Origin: UBA6183 sp046314755
GTDB taxonomy: Bacteria; Bacteroidota; Bacteroidia; UKL13-3
DNA length: 64,000 bases
Assembly: GCA_046314755.1 (NCBI GenBank)
Contig: JBKDBG010000002.1
Location: 1 to 64,000, forward strand
Direction: 5' to 3'
In this document: positions 35,333 through 44,361 of the stretch, piece after piece
Layout of the letters: every line of letters starts with the position of its first letter
How positions within the stretch are numbered: position 1 is the first letter of the stretch
Program-made: the position numbers and the translations under genes
Notes under the pieces: generated by a model
Told to the model about the DNA's origin: nothing
The model's input: the letters and a program-made list of their open reading frames with translations, nothing else
Database searches by the model: none

Positions 35333-36574
35333 TTAGGCTGCTTTTAAATTTTTAAACTTCAATACATTCAATTTGGCCTTTGCAGATTCAATCGAAATGG
35401 TGAGTTCAGTTTGATTTTTATTGGATGGTGCATCATACATGTAATCCAACATAATGGTTTCGCAAATGCTGCGCAAACCTCTTGCCCCTAATTTTAATTC
35501 AACCGCAGTATCAACAATCAGGTTAATAATATCATCCGTAATATGAAGTTTGATATTTTCTAACTCAAACATCTTCATATATTGTTTGATCAATGCGTTT
35601 TTCGGTTCAATCAAAATTCGATACAAGGCTTCTCTGTCCAGCGGATTTAAATGACATAACACCGGTAAGCGACCAATAATTTCAGGAATTAAACCAAAAC
35701 TTCTTATATCAGCGGCAGATACGTATTGCAAATAATTTTGCTCATCAGCTTTCACGCCACCTTTTGATTTAAATCCAATGGCTTGGCTTTGTAATCTGCG
35801 AGCAATCATTTTATCAATACCTTCAAATGCACCACCGCAGATAAACAAAATGTTTTCAGTGTTAATCTGAATCATTTTTTGATCGGGGTGTTTTCTTCCA
35901 CCTTGTGGAGGTACATTAGCAGTTGTTCCTTCCAATATTTTTAACAAGGCTTGTTGTACACCTTCACCACTTACATCACGTGTAATACTTGGGTTATCGC
36001 TCTTACGGCTAATCTTGTCGATTTCATCAATATAAATAATACCACGCTCAGCTGAGGCTACATCATAATTAGCGGCTTGCAACAAACGGGTTAATACACT
36101 CTCCACATCTTCTCCAACATATCCAGCTTCGGTAAGCACGGTGGCATCGGCAATACAAAATGGTACGTGTAATAGTTTAGCCAACGTTTTCGCCAATAAT
36201 GTTTTTCCTGTTCCGGTTTCACCAATCAACAAAATGTTTGATTTTTCAATTTCAACATCGGCAGTTTTGTTTTTATGCATTAAGCGTTTGTAGTGATTAT
36301 ACACGGCAACACTTAACACTTTTTTCGCTTCATCCTGCCCAATTACATACTGGTCGAGGTGTTTTTTTATTTCGGCAGGTTTTAGCAATTTCCCTGCTGT
36401 TTCAAATCCGGTTGCTTTGCTGCTGCGGGCCACCGCTTGATCTTCGTTAATAATTTTATACGCTTGATCAACACAGTTTTCGCATATCAATGCATCAAGG
36501 CCTGAAATTAAATATTGGGTTTCGCTTTTTGGCCTTCCGCAAAATGAACAGATATCTTCTTTTTTCTTACTCAT
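35333..36574 (-). CDS. clpX: ClpX, ATP-dependent unfoldase
   Basis: 413 residues. The N-terminal zinc-binding domain has CSFCGRPKSETQ...CENC (two CxxC pairs). The AAA+ core shows GETGTGKTLLAKTLA (Walker A), IIYIDEIDKI (Walker B), the GYVGEDVE pore loop, GGAFEGID and RFIPEI-like SFGLIPEIIGRLP, and the sensor II GARGLRSICE. ClpX recognises tagged substrates and feeds them into ClpP. The gene lies directly downstream of clpP on the same strand, but a terminator hairpin stands between them. Confidence 0.97.
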   Translation of the reverse strand: MSKKKEDICSFCGRPKSETQYLISGLDALICENCVDQAYKIINEDQAVARSSKATGFETAGKLLKPAEIKKHLDQYVIGQDEAKKVLSVAVYNHYKRLMHKNKTADVEIEKSNILLIGETGTGKTLLAKTLAKLLHVPFCIADATVLTEAGYVGEDVESVLTRLLQAANYDVASAERGIIYIDEIDKISRKSDNPSITRDVSGEGVQQALLKILEGTTANVPPQGGRKHPDQKMIQINTENILFICGGAFEGIDKMIARRLQSQAIGFKSKGGVKADEQNYLQYVSAADIRSFGLIPEIIGRLPVLCHLNPLDREALYRILIEPKNALIKQYMKMFELENIKLHITDDIINLIVDTAVELKLGARGLRSICETIMLDYMYDAPSNKNQTELTISIESAKAKLNVLKFKNLKAA

Positions 36575-36591
36575 GCAATTGCAAATATCTG

Positions 36592-36634
36592 TAAAAAAAA
36601 CAAGCTAACCACGTATCCCATGATTAGCTTGTGT
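36592..36634 (-). terminator. Terminator between clpP and clpX
   Basis: On the minus strand ACAAGCTAA pairs with TTAGCTTGT across a 15-base loop, then eight T. It is placed between clpP and clpX, so clpX may depend on read-through or on a promoter in the spacer. Confidence 0.72.
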
Positions 36635-36653
36635 ATTTCTGTTAAATATCAGT

Positions 36654-37337
36654 TTAGTGTTCCTTTTTTACTTTGATTAATACATCATCAATCATTCCGT
36701 AATCTTTAGCTTCTTGGGCGGTCATCCAGTAATCGCGGTCGCTGTCTCTTTCAACTTTATCAAACTCTTGCCCACTGTGCGTAGCAATAATATCGTACAA
36801 TTCTTTTTTCAATTTCTGAATTTCACGAGCTGTAATTTCAATATCACTGGCCTGGCCTTGTGCTCCGCCAAGTGGTTGGTGAATCATAATACGTGCATGT
36901 GGTAAGGCGGTACGTTTTCCTTTTGCTCCGGCACATTGTAATACGGCACCCATACTTGCAGCCAAGCCGGTACAAATGGTAGCAACATCAGGGTTAATCC
37001 ATTGCATGGTATCATAAATTCCTAATCCGGCATACACGCTTCCTCCTGGTGAGTTAATGTACATTTGTACATCTCTTCTGGCATCCATGGAGTCAAGAAA
37101 TAATAACTGTGCTTGAACAATATTGGCCACATAATCATCAATAGGCATGCCTAAGAAAATGATTCTATCCGCCATTAATCTTGAGAAAACGTCAATCTCC
37201 CTAAAATTCATCGGACGTTCCTCAATTACTGTGCGCGTCATGTTTTCAACTGAACTTTCTAAATAAGCATCAACCGCAATTGAGCTTATTCCTTTATGCT
37301 TAACGGCATATTTTCTGAATTCTTTTCCGAAATCCAT
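36654..37337 (-). CDS. clpP: ClpP, ATP-dependent Clp protease proteolytic subunit
   Basis: 227 residues. The catalytic triad is present: Ser128 in GLAASMGAVL, His153 in RIMIHQPLGG, Asp202 in SDRDYWM. INSPGGSVYAGLGIYDTMQ is the oxyanion-strand motif. The N-terminal 30 residues are longer than in Escherichia coli and resemble other Bacteroidota ClpP. It acts as a tetradecamer with ClpX. The 213 bases upstream (37338-37550) hold the tig terminator and no frame that I can support. Confidence 0.97.
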   Translation of the reverse strand: MDFGKEFRKYAVKHKGISSIAVDAYLESSVENMTRTVIEERPMNFREIDVFSRLMADRIIFLGMPIDDYVANIVQAQLLFLDSMDARRDVQMYINSPGGSVYAGLGIYDTMQWINPDVATICTGLAASMGAVLQCAGAKGKRTALPHARIMIHQPLGGAQGQASDIEITAREIQKLKKELYDIIATHSGQEFDKVERDSDRDYWMTAQEAKDYGMIDDVLIKVKKEH

Positions 37338-37492
37338 AGTTAAAGTGGTTTTTAGTGCAATTTATAAAGATGATTGATACTTGCAAGTGTTATACCAATT
37401 GATTTTACTGACATATTGCATTAACCTAAATCGGTGAGTTGTGTGATTAAGCAGGTTATTACAATTTTCAATGCCAAATCACTGCCAAAAAA

Positions 37493-37528
37493 GCAAAAAA
37501 AGACGCAATGGTTGTCGCGTCTTTTTTG
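37493..37528 (-). terminator. Terminator of tig
   Basis: AAAAAAGACGC pairs with GCGTCTTTTTT around ten bases; on the minus strand it follows the tig stop by 23 bases. Confidence 0.88.
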
Positions 37529-37550
37529 AGAGGGAATATATTAATCAATA

Positions 37551-38927
37551 TTAATGGTGGTGTTCTTCGTTGTGTTTTGCAACAACTTTGAAAAACTCCT
37601 CTGAGTCAATTTCTTGCTCTTTGATGCTTACTTTACTTTTGATTACATCACGTACTTTTTGTGATACAGCGAGGTTAATCATACGGCTGCGGTAATCTTC
37701 TTTTTGCATGCTAGGCTCAATAATACGCTCTAACATTTCATCATTAAGTCCGCTAGTGCCATACGCACCAAACATGCTTTTGGTATAGTTAATGGCTGCT
37801 TGTTTAATATCAGCTTCTTCTACTTTCACACCCGCTTCAGTTAATACCTTCTCTTCAAAAATGTGATTTCTTAAGTATTTTGCTTCTGCAGCATAGCTGT
37901 CATCAACATTCTCCGTTGTAAATTTATCGGCATGGCGATCAATTAACCAACGCTTTAAAAAGGCATCAGGAAGTTCTATATTTTGTTTTGCAACTAAACT
38001 GTCAAGCATTTCGTGTTCCAATAAATGGTCGGCTTGGCCGCTGAAATATGTTTCAAGTTCAGCTTTGATTTTTTCTCTTAACTCCTCTAAGGAATTAACC
38101 ACACCCGGTCCATAAGCTTGGTCAAATAAATCTTGGTTTAATTCAGCCTTTTCGTTGCGTTTAATTTCTTTTACTGTAACCCTGAAGTTTTTGTTGATAT
38201 CAGCAACGGTAAGCTTGTTTATTCCTAACGCGTGTGAAATTTCAGTTTGGTTATTATCGAATAAATCAAATACGTTTACATCAAATGATTTACCTTTAGT
38301 TGAACCTAAAAATTCATTCTTAATGGCTTCATTTTTTACACTTTGAATAAGTACCGGTGTTGAATCAGAATAAACTCCGCCTTCAATTACATTACCTTCT
38401 TCATCCAACTCGGCCATTGAAGTATAAACAATATCATTTTCTGTTCCGGTTTCAACCTCAATCAACTGGCCCGAACGTCTTTGTAAGCGGTCAATCTCTT
38501 CATCAATTTCTTTTTCGCTGACTGCTACTTTGTATTTTGTAAAAACATCTTTATCCGATACATTCAAGGTAAACTCTGGCGCCAAACCTACATCAAATTT
38601 AAACGTGTAATCAGCACCTTTTGTTAATTCATCAATTTTGGTGTCCTCAGTTAACACAGGCTGGCCAAGTATGTTTAATTTTTGTTCATCAATGTAGTCG
38701 AATAAACTACGACTTGCAGTGGTATTTACGGCTTCAAGTAAAAGCGTTGTACCATACATTTTTTCAATCATACCGCGAGGCACCATTCCTGATCTAAATC
38801 CCGGAACATTGGCACGTTTTTGATACTCTTTAATTTTTTTCTCCAAATCAGGCATGTAATCTGTGCTGCTGATGCTTACTGAAATGGTGCCATTCAAGGC
38901 GTCTTTCTTATCAAATGTAACGTTCAT
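37551..38927 (-). CDS. tig: Trigger factor
   Basis: 458 residues in the trigger-factor layout. The N-terminal ribosome-binding domain holds RANVPGFRSGMVPRGMIEK near residue 37 (the family G-F-R-x-G-x-x-P signature). A reduced middle domain (about 150-255) corresponds to the FKBP-type PPIase but lacks a convincing active-site set. The C-terminal helical chaperone domain ends in a His-rich tail (EEHHH). It binds nascent chains at the ribosome exit. Its order tRNA, tig, clpP, clpX matches the proteostasis cluster common in bacteria. Confidence 0.93.
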   Translation of the reverse strand: MNVTFDKKDALNGTISVSISSTDYMPDLEKKIKEYQKRANVPGFRSGMVPRGMIEKMYGTTLLLEAVNTTASRSLFDYIDEQKLNILGQPVLTEDTKIDELTKGADYTFKFDVGLAPEFTLNVSDKDVFTKYKVAVSEKEIDEEIDRLQRRSGQLIEVETGTENDIVYTSMAELDEEGNVIEGGVYSDSTPVLIQSVKNEAIKNEFLGSTKGKSFDVNVFDLFDNNQTEISHALGINKLTVADINKNFRVTVKEIKRNEKAELNQDLFDQAYGPGVVNSLEELREKIKAELETYFSGQADHLLEHEMLDSLVAKQNIELPDAFLKRWLIDRHADKFTTENVDDSYAAEAKYLRNHIFEEKVLTEAGVKVEEADIKQAAINYTKSMFGAYGTSGLNDEMLERIIEPSMQKEDYRSRMINLAVSQKVRDVIKSKVSIKEQEIDSEEFFKVVAKHNEEHHH

Positions 38928-38948
38928 ATTCGTTATGGTGTATTAAGC

Positions 38949-38983
38949 AAAAAAAGACTGATTTGAAGGTCAGTCTTTTTTGC
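38949..38983 (-). terminator. Terminator between tRNA-Leu and tig
   Basis: AAAAAGACTGA pairs with TCAGTCTTTTT, eight-base loop, then T-run on the minus strand. It ends the tRNA transcript about 20 bases upstream of the tig start region. Confidence 0.85.
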
Positions 38984-38994
38984 TGATGTTGTTG

Positions 38995-39076
38995 TGCGCA
39001 TGGAGGGACTCGAACCCCCACGCCTTTCGGCACCAGATCCTAAGTCTGGCACGGCTACCAATTACGCCACATGCGC
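38995..39076 (-). tRNA. tRNA-Leu (anticodon UAG)
   Basis: On the minus strand the acceptor GCGCATG pairs with CATGCGC (38996-39002), with discriminator A at 38995. The D-arm has GTAATTGGTAGCC, the anticodon stem-loop is CCAGA-CTTAGGA-TCTGG with anticodon TAG (39040-39042), the long variable arm TGCCGAAAGGCGT is class II as in tRNA-Leu, and the T-arm is GGGGGTTCGAGTCCCTC. The 3' CCA is not encoded. 82 bases long. Confidence 0.96.
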
Positions 39077-39167
39077 CTTTGTTTGTTTTTATTCCCTGAG
39101 TTACCTTTCGGCTACTCCCGCGCTGCGGGATTGTTCAACTAGTTGCTTTCAACAACAGTTTCACGAA

Positions 39168-39185
39168 CAATTACGCCACATGCGC
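39168..39185 (-). repeat. Orphan copy of the tRNA-Leu 5' end
   Basis: GCGCATGTGGCGTAATTG on the minus strand is identical to the first 18 bases of tRNA-Leu (39059-39076), offset 109 bases upstream in the same orientation. The rest of a tRNA does not follow. Confidence 0.85.
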
Positions 39186-39289
39186 ATTTTTGTGGCAAGT
39201 AATTGAACTTAGTATGTTTTGTTCTATCAATCAGTAATTTAAAACCAAGGTTTTATTTTCTGCTAATTTACTTGCCTTAAAAAGGACTG

Positions 39290-39320
39290 CAAATGTAAAT
39301 TTTAAAATTTGGATTGCAAA
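39290..39320 (-). promoter_or_regulatory. Consensus promoter of the tRNA-Leu unit
   Basis: On the minus strand TTTG (39317-39320), exactly 19 bases, then TACATTTG (39290-39297): a perfect match to the Bacteroidota -33 TTTG / -7 TAnnTTTG promoter. It would make a transcript of about 330 bases including the partial tRNA copy, tRNA-Leu and the terminator at 38949-38983. Confidence 0.7.
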
Positions 39321-39433
39321 TTTTTTTACAGCCTTTGTCTTCTTACACCATGCTATTCACAAGTAACCATGTTTATTTTAGCTGTAAAGCTCAATTTAAA
39401 TCTCTAATTTCGCCTATTCCCCGACATATTTAT

Positions 39434-41662
39434 ATGCAATACGTAATAGACACTGACAAGGAAAATAAAGAAATAGTTAAAGCATACCGTAATGTTATTA
39501 AAGCGTGTAAACGTAATCTTGATAACAACGATCGAAAACAAATTCGTAAGGCTTTTGAAATGGCATTGGATGCCCATAAAACCATGCGAAGAAAATCAGG
39601 GGAGCCTTACATTTTACATCCGTTGGCTGTAGCCCAAATTTGTGGCGAGGAAATAGGTTTGGGGGCAACTTCTATCATTTGTGCTTTGTTGCACGATGTG
39701 GTAGAAGATACCAACATTACCTTGGATGTGATTGAGTTGAATTTTGGTTCTAAAGTTTCTCGAATTATTGACGGACTCACAAAAATTTCAGGTGTTTTTG
39801 AACAACAAGATAAATCCATTCAAGCTGAAAATTTTAAAAAGTTATTACTTACCCTGAGTGATGATGTTCGGGTGATTTTAATTAAACTGGCCGATAGGCT
39901 GCACAATATGCGAACGCTGGATTCAATGAGTCCGAAATCGCAGTTGAAAATTGCTTCTGAAACACATTATGTTTATGCACCGCTGGCTCACAGGCTTGGT
40001 TTATATGCCATAAAAACGGAGTTGGAAGATTTGGCCACCAAATATTTGGAGCCGGAAAAGTACAATTTTGTTAAACATAAATTACAAGAAACTAAAGCCC
40101 AACGTAATCGATACATCAAACAATTTATTGAACCTTTGGTGGAAGAGTTGGATCAAGAAGGGTTCAAGTATGAAATCAAGGGTCGTCCTAAATCCATTCA
40201 CTCCATCCTCAATAAAATGAAAAAACAAAACATACCTTTTGAAGAAGTGTATGATTTGTTTGCCATAAGAATTATTGTTGATTCGGAGTATGAAGATGAA
40301 AAGGCAGATTGTTGGCGGGTTTATTCTATCGTTACCAATCATTACAGGCCAAACCCAGATAGGTTAAGAGATTGGATTAGTACGCCCAAAGCCAATGGTT
40401 ACGAAAGTTTGCACACCACGGTAATGGGGCAAAAAGGGAAGTGGGTTGAAGTGCAAATACGCACCCGCAGAATGGATGAAATAGCCGAGAAAGGTTACGC
40501 TGCCCATTGGAAATATAAAGATGCCAATACCAAACAAGATATTGGATTGGAAGAATGGCTGGCACGTGTGCGTGAAATCTTGGAAAATCCGGAACAAAAT
40601 GCTCTCGACTTTCTGGATGATTTTAAAATGAATTTCTTCGCAGAAGAAATTTTTGTATTTACTCCTAAAGGTGATTTACGCAAGTTGCCTCTAAATGCTA
40701 CCGTGCTCGATTTTGCATTCGATTTGCATACCCAAATTGGCGAACGTTGCATAGGCGGAAAAGTAAACAATAAATTGGTGCCGCTTAATCATACTTTACT
40801 TAATGGGGATCAGGTTGAAATATTAACCTCAACCAAACAAACACCCAAAGAAGAGTGGCTCAATTTTGCGGTTACTGCTAAAGCCAAAAGTAAAATACGC
40901 GATTGGCAGAAACAGGTTAAAATGCGTGCCTCAGCCATGGGAAAAGAAATATTGGAACGTAAGTTTACCCAAGAAAAAATTCCTTTTACCAGTGAGGCCT
41001 TACAAGATATCATCTACTATTTTCACTTACCAACCGTAAGTGATTTATACGCCAACTTAGCCGAAGAGAAGTTAGATAAAACCAAATTACATATTGCTGA
41101 AATATTGGAGCAAGTCAAAAAACAAAGGCTTGAACACCAGCAAGAGGTTAAACAACTAAAAGAGGCTAAAGCCAATAACAAAGAGCAAGCCGCTATTCCA
41201 AAAGATGGGGTAATTATTGGCGATGATACCGATTTGCCGTACAGCTTTAGTAAGTGCTGCAGCCCGATTCCGGGTGATGAAATTTTTGGTTTTATTACGG
41301 TTGGTGAAGGGGTTAAAATACACCGTACCAATTGCAGTAACGCCATTAGTTTAATGAGTAACTACGGCTACCGTGTAATTAAAGCCAAATGGGCCAACCA
41401 GGTGTTTGATAAGGCACGTGCTTTTACCACACAAATAAAAGTGCAAGGTATTGATAGTGTGGGTATCGTAAGTATTATTACAGATATCATCAGTAAGCAA
41501 CTTCAAATTAATATGCATGCTATTCAAATTGGTTCAAAAAACGGCATGTTTGAAGGAAACATTGAGTTGGAAGTACACGATACCAAACAATTGGAGGAGC
41601 TGATGAATAAAATAAAAGCGGCTAGTCCGTTAATTAAAGTTAGCAGAGAAGATATTTTATAA
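39434..41662 (+). CDS. Bifunctional (p)ppGpp synthetase/hydrolase (RelA/SpoT)
   Basis: The start was placed at MQYVIDTDKENKEIVKAYRN (742 residues); a longer frame from 39314 adds 40 residues with no homology. The HD hydrolase domain is intact (HDVVEDT, residues 87-93), which implies hydrolysis. The synthetase domain follows (DLFAIRIIV, RLRDWISTPKANGYESLHTT). TGS (near 400, VFTPKGDLRKLP) and ACT (C-terminal) domains regulate the switch. This single long Rel makes or degrades the stringent-response alarmone and is the likely main (p)ppGpp enzyme of the organism. Confidence 0.95.
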   Translation: MQYVIDTDKENKEIVKAYRNVIKACKRNLDNNDRKQIRKAFEMALDAHKTMRRKSGEPYILHPLAVAQICGEEIGLGATSIICALLHDVVEDTNITLDVIELNFGSKVSRIIDGLTKISGVFEQQDKSIQAENFKKLLLTLSDDVRVILIKLADRLHNMRTLDSMSPKSQLKIASETHYVYAPLAHRLGLYAIKTELEDLATKYLEPEKYNFVKHKLQETKAQRNRYIKQFIEPLVEELDQEGFKYEIKGRPKSIHSILNKMKKQNIPFEEVYDLFAIRIIVDSEYEDEKADCWRVYSIVTNHYRPNPDRLRDWISTPKANGYESLHTTVMGQKGKWVEVQIRTRRMDEIAEKGYAAHWKYKDANTKQDIGLEEWLARVREILENPEQNALDFLDDFKMNFFAEEIFVFTPKGDLRKLPLNATVLDFAFDLHTQIGERCIGGKVNNKLVPLNHTLLNGDQVEILTSTKQTPKEEWLNFAVTAKAKSKIRDWQKQVKMRASAMGKEILERKFTQEKIPFTSEALQDIIYYFHLPTVSDLYANLAEEKLDKTKLHIAEILEQVKKQRLEHQQEVKQLKEAKANNKEQAAIPKDGVIIGDDTDLPYSFSKCCSPIPGDEIFGFITVGEGVKIHRTNCSNAISLMSNYGYRVIKAKWANQVFDKARAFTTQIKVQGIDSVGIVSIITDIISKQLQINMHAIQIGSKNGMFEGNIELEVHDTKQLEELMNKIKAASPLIKVSREDIL

Positions 41663-41774
41663 TTTGAAAGCTTGAAATGGCGGCAAATTGACATGAAGTT
41701 ATTCCCATCTTATGCACGTTTTTTTTTAATTCGTTAATCAAGGCTTATTTTGCATGCTCGAAGCAAGAATTATT

Positions 41775-42260
41775 ATGCAATCAAGTCAGACCGCTGATCA
41801 GATTAAGGATGAAGTAAAAAAACTGTTTGTTTCTTTTTTAGAGCAAAAACAACAGCGTAAAACGCCTGAACGTTTTGCTATTTTAGATGAAATTTACAGT
41901 AACAGAGAGCACTTTGATGTGGAAACCTTGTACGTTCAAATGAAAAACAGAAACTACAGGGTAAGCCGTGCCACTGTTTATAATACCCTTGATTTATTGT
42001 TAGAAGCAGGCCTGGTTACCAAACATCAGTTCGGAAAAAATTTGGCTTTGTATGAAGGTGCTTACGGTTACCGCCAGCACGATCATTTGATTTGCAACCA
42101 CTGTAATAAAATATTGGAGTTTTGTGATCCGCGCATTCAGCAAATAAAAAGTATGATGGGCGAATTGCTCGATTTTACGGTTACCGAACATTCTTTGCAT
42201 TTATTTGGAAATCCAAAAACAAAAGACGGAAAGTGTACCACTTGTAAAAAAAGTGTGTAG
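41775..42260 (+). CDS. Fur-family transcriptional regulator
   Basis: The start is uncertain: MQSSQTADQIKDEV at 41775 (161 residues) was preferred over 41754, because a -7-like TTATTTTG at 41745-41752 would place the transcription start after 41754. RKTPERFAILDEIY and NYRVSRATVYNTLDLL form the winged helix. The C-terminal half has the HDHLICNHCNKILEFC metal region and a final CTTCKK, two CxxC pairs for structural zinc. Fur, Zur or PerR cannot be separated by sight; Fur is most likely. Neither neighbour is an iron gene. Confidence 0.87.
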   Translation: MQSSQTADQIKDEVKKLFVSFLEQKQQRKTPERFAILDEIYSNREHFDVETLYVQMKNRNYRVSRATVYNTLDLLLEAGLVTKHQFGKNLALYEGAYGYRQHDHLICNHCNKILEFCDPRIQQIKSMMGELLDFTVTEHSLHLFGNPKTKDGKCTTCKKSV

Positions 42261-42289
42261 GCTTTTTTGAATAATGAAAAAATAAAAAC

Positions 42290-43552
42290 ATGATTGACGT
42301 TGTATTAGGCCTCCAATGGGGCGATGAAGGAAAAGGGAAAATTGTTGATGTATTAACCCCGCAATATGATGTGGTGGCCCGTTTTCAAGGCGGCCCCAAT
42401 GCCGGACACTCGCTTGAGTTTAACGGACAAAAGCATGTGTTAAACACCATTCCATCCGGAATATTTCATCAGCATACCATAAACATTATTGGCAATGGTG
42501 TGGTAATTGATCCGGTTACTTTAAAAAAAGAAATTGAAAAGGTAATGGCTTCCGGAGTTGATCCGCGAAAAAATTTATTCATCTCACAAAAAGCACATTT
42601 AATTTTACCTACGCACCGTTTGGTTGATGCAGCCAGCGAAGCGCACAAGGGCGAGCACAAAATTGGTTCAACCTTAAGAGGCATTAGTCCAACTTATCAA
42701 GATAAAATTGGTCGCACCGGTTTACGAGTGGGCGATATCATCACACCAAATTTTAAACAAAAGTACGAGGCTGCTGTAGCCAATCACAAGCAATTGTTAG
42801 ATAGGTTCAATTTTACTTACAACCTTGCCGAACATGAACCTGCATTTTTTGAAGCGGTTGAGTTTTTAAAACAATTTCAAATCATCAGTTCGGAATATTT
42901 TTTAAACCAATTGATGAGTGAAGGAAAAAAGGTTTTGGCAGAAGGTGCGCAAGGAACGTTATTGGATATTGATTTTGGTACCTATCCTTTTGTTACTTCA
43001 TCAAACACCATAACAGGTGGTGTGTGCAGTGGTTTAGGAGTGGCTCCTCAAAAAATTAATAAAGTGTATGGTATTTTTAAAGCCTATTGCACAAGGGTAG
43101 GAAGTGGTCCGTTTCCAACTGAATTGCATGATGAGGTTGGCGAACAATTGCGCAAACAAGGTTTTGAGTTTGGTGCCACTACCGGCCGACCACGCAGAAC
43201 CGGATGGCTTGATTTGCCAACCTTAAAATATTCCATTATGCTTAATGGTGTAACTGATTTAATATGTACCAAAAGTGATGTATTAAGCGGTTTTGAGCAA
43301 GTGCCTGTTTGTGATGCGTATGATATTGACGGAACTACGGTAACCGAAATACCTTTTAACTTTAATGATGCCCCGATTAAACCATTGTTTAAACACTTTG
43401 CAGGTTGGAGTGAAGATTTAACAGGTATAAAAACGTATGATGCTTTGCCTGCTTCATTTAAGGCATACATGAGTTACATTGAATCGCAGGTAGGTTTACC
43501 TTTAAGTGTAATATCGGTTGGGCCGGATAGGGAACAAACGATTATGAAATAA
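42290..43552 (+). CDS. purA: Adenylosuccinate synthetase
   Basis: 420 residues. LGLQWGDEGKGKIVDVL is the GDEGKGK P-loop, RFQGGPNAGHSLEF the IMP site, GVVIDPVTL, STLRGISPTYQDKIGRTGLR (Arg) and TRVGSGPFPTEL (loop) follow, and TTGRPRRTGWLD closes the GTP site. It joins IMP and aspartate with GTP to make adenylosuccinate. The gene lies 30 bases after the Fur-type gene and ends in a strong terminator. Confidence 0.97.
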   Translation: MIDVVLGLQWGDEGKGKIVDVLTPQYDVVARFQGGPNAGHSLEFNGQKHVLNTIPSGIFHQHTINIIGNGVVIDPVTLKKEIEKVMASGVDPRKNLFISQKAHLILPTHRLVDAASEAHKGEHKIGSTLRGISPTYQDKIGRTGLRVGDIITPNFKQKYEAAVANHKQLLDRFNFTYNLAEHEPAFFEAVEFLKQFQIISSEYFLNQLMSEGKKVLAEGAQGTLLDIDFGTYPFVTSSNTITGGVCSGLGVAPQKINKVYGIFKAYCTRVGSGPFPTELHDEVGEQLRKQGFEFGATTGRPRRTGWLDLPTLKYSIMLNGVTDLICTKSDVLSGFEQVPVCDAYDIDGTTVTEIPFNFNDAPIKPLFKHFAGWSEDLTGIKTYDALPASFKAYMSYIESQVGLPLSVISVGPDREQTIMK

Positions 43553-43616
43553 AAATGGTTGGCTTTTCTGGGGAAATAAATAAAATACACTGAGTATTTG
43601 ACAATTGAATATAAGG

Positions 43617-43656
43617 ATAAAAGAGGCTGTCGAGAATTAACGACAGCCTCTTTTGC
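43617..43656. terminator. Strong bidirectional terminator after purA
   Basis: Perfect 14-base stem AAAAGAGGCTGTCG with its complement, eight-base loop. It isolates the array at 43.66-46.75 kb from purA. Confidence 0.92.
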
Positions 43657-43658
43657 TT

Positions 43659-44354
43659 TTATTTTACCAACATAAGTTTGGCAGGGGTGTTTACTCCATT
43701 GATACTTAAATAATAGTAATAAACGCCTTTTTCCAAATCACTTTTATCTTCTGCATAATTGGCAATTCTTCCGCCAGCTTTTAACATATCATACGCCTGT
43801 AAATATTGCACCAACTCGCGGGTACGATATAAGAGAAGTTGACCCGCATCCAATCCAAATGAATGTAGTCGTATTAAATTCAACACATCTGTATTCATAT
43901 TTTCCAATGCGCTGTATGCTTCATCTTTTAAACGGTTAATTTCAGAAACTGGTAAAGGATTGCCGGAACCATCAACACCAACCAAAGCTATAAACGCTTT
44001 GTTTTTAGCGTGAGCGGCTAATGGATCGTATATTTTATCTTCTTGTTTTACTGATTCAGTAGGGTTGGGTTGAGTTGAATAATGTTCATATAGTTTATAA
44101 TAATTACTATCTTTATCAGGATGTTTTATTTGCTCTATTAATTCGTTTATTCGTTTATTTGTCCCTGTAATTTTGTTTATGGCAAACTCAGAAATTTCGA
44201 ACATGGTATATGGGGCGCCATAACTTCCATTGGGTTCTTTATACCTGTTTTTAGGCCGTTCTATAGGTTGGGCATTTGCGGTTAAATGAATAAAAAATGC
44301 ATAAGCTAAAAGCATTAATAGCGGCTTTGCGTGGGTTAGGTAAGTTGTTTTCAT
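43659..44354 (-). CDS. Secreted protein of the array, full-length copy (SP2), possible T9SS tail
   Basis: 231 residues with a signal peptide (MKTTYLTHAKPLLMLLAYAF, cleavage near TANA-Q). The mature start ERPKNRYKEPNGSYGAPYT is shared with the truncated paralog at 44945. A central motif DPLAAHAKNKAFIALVGVD and RLKDEAYSALENMNTDVLN follows. The end EKGVYYYYLSINGV...KLMLVK resembles the last strands of a T9SS type A sorting domain. I recognise no family. It is the last gene of the array, just before the terminator. Confidence 0.65.
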   Translation of the reverse strand: MKTTYLTHAKPLLMLLAYAFFIHLTANAQPIERPKNRYKEPNGSYGAPYTMFEISEFAINKITGTNKRINELIEQIKHPDKDSNYYKLYEHYSTQPNPTESVKQEDKIYDPLAAHAKNKAFIALVGVDGSGNPLPVSEINRLKDEAYSALENMNTDVLNLIRLHSFGLDAGQLLLYRTRELVQYLQAYDMLKAGGRIANYAEDKSDLEKGVYYYYLSINGVNTPAKLMLVK

Positions 44355-44361
44355 TGTATTG

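Larger units (their letters stand above)
39077..39433. other. Leader region of tRNA-Leu with partial tRNA copy
   Basis: This 357-base gap holds no protein gene. It contains a second copy of the first 18 bases of the tRNA-Leu gene (39168-39185), a GC-rich hairpin TCCCGC-GCT-GCGGGA (about 39115-39130), and another hairpin built from GTTG/CAAC repeats (about 39132-39166). A strong minus-strand promoter lies at 39290-39320. The plus side, up to the relA ATG at 39434, is AT-rich leader with a TAATTTCG element at 39405-39412. Confidence 0.7.

Noticed and set aside
38995..39200. Integration site (att) of a mobile element at tRNA-Leu
   Set aside because: The duplicated part is the 5' end, not the 3' end, there is no integrase, and only 109 bases separate the copies.
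39314..39433. 40-residue N-terminal extension of RelA/SpoT
   Set aside because: No family similarity, AT-rich leader composition, and a -7-like element lies inside it at 39405.
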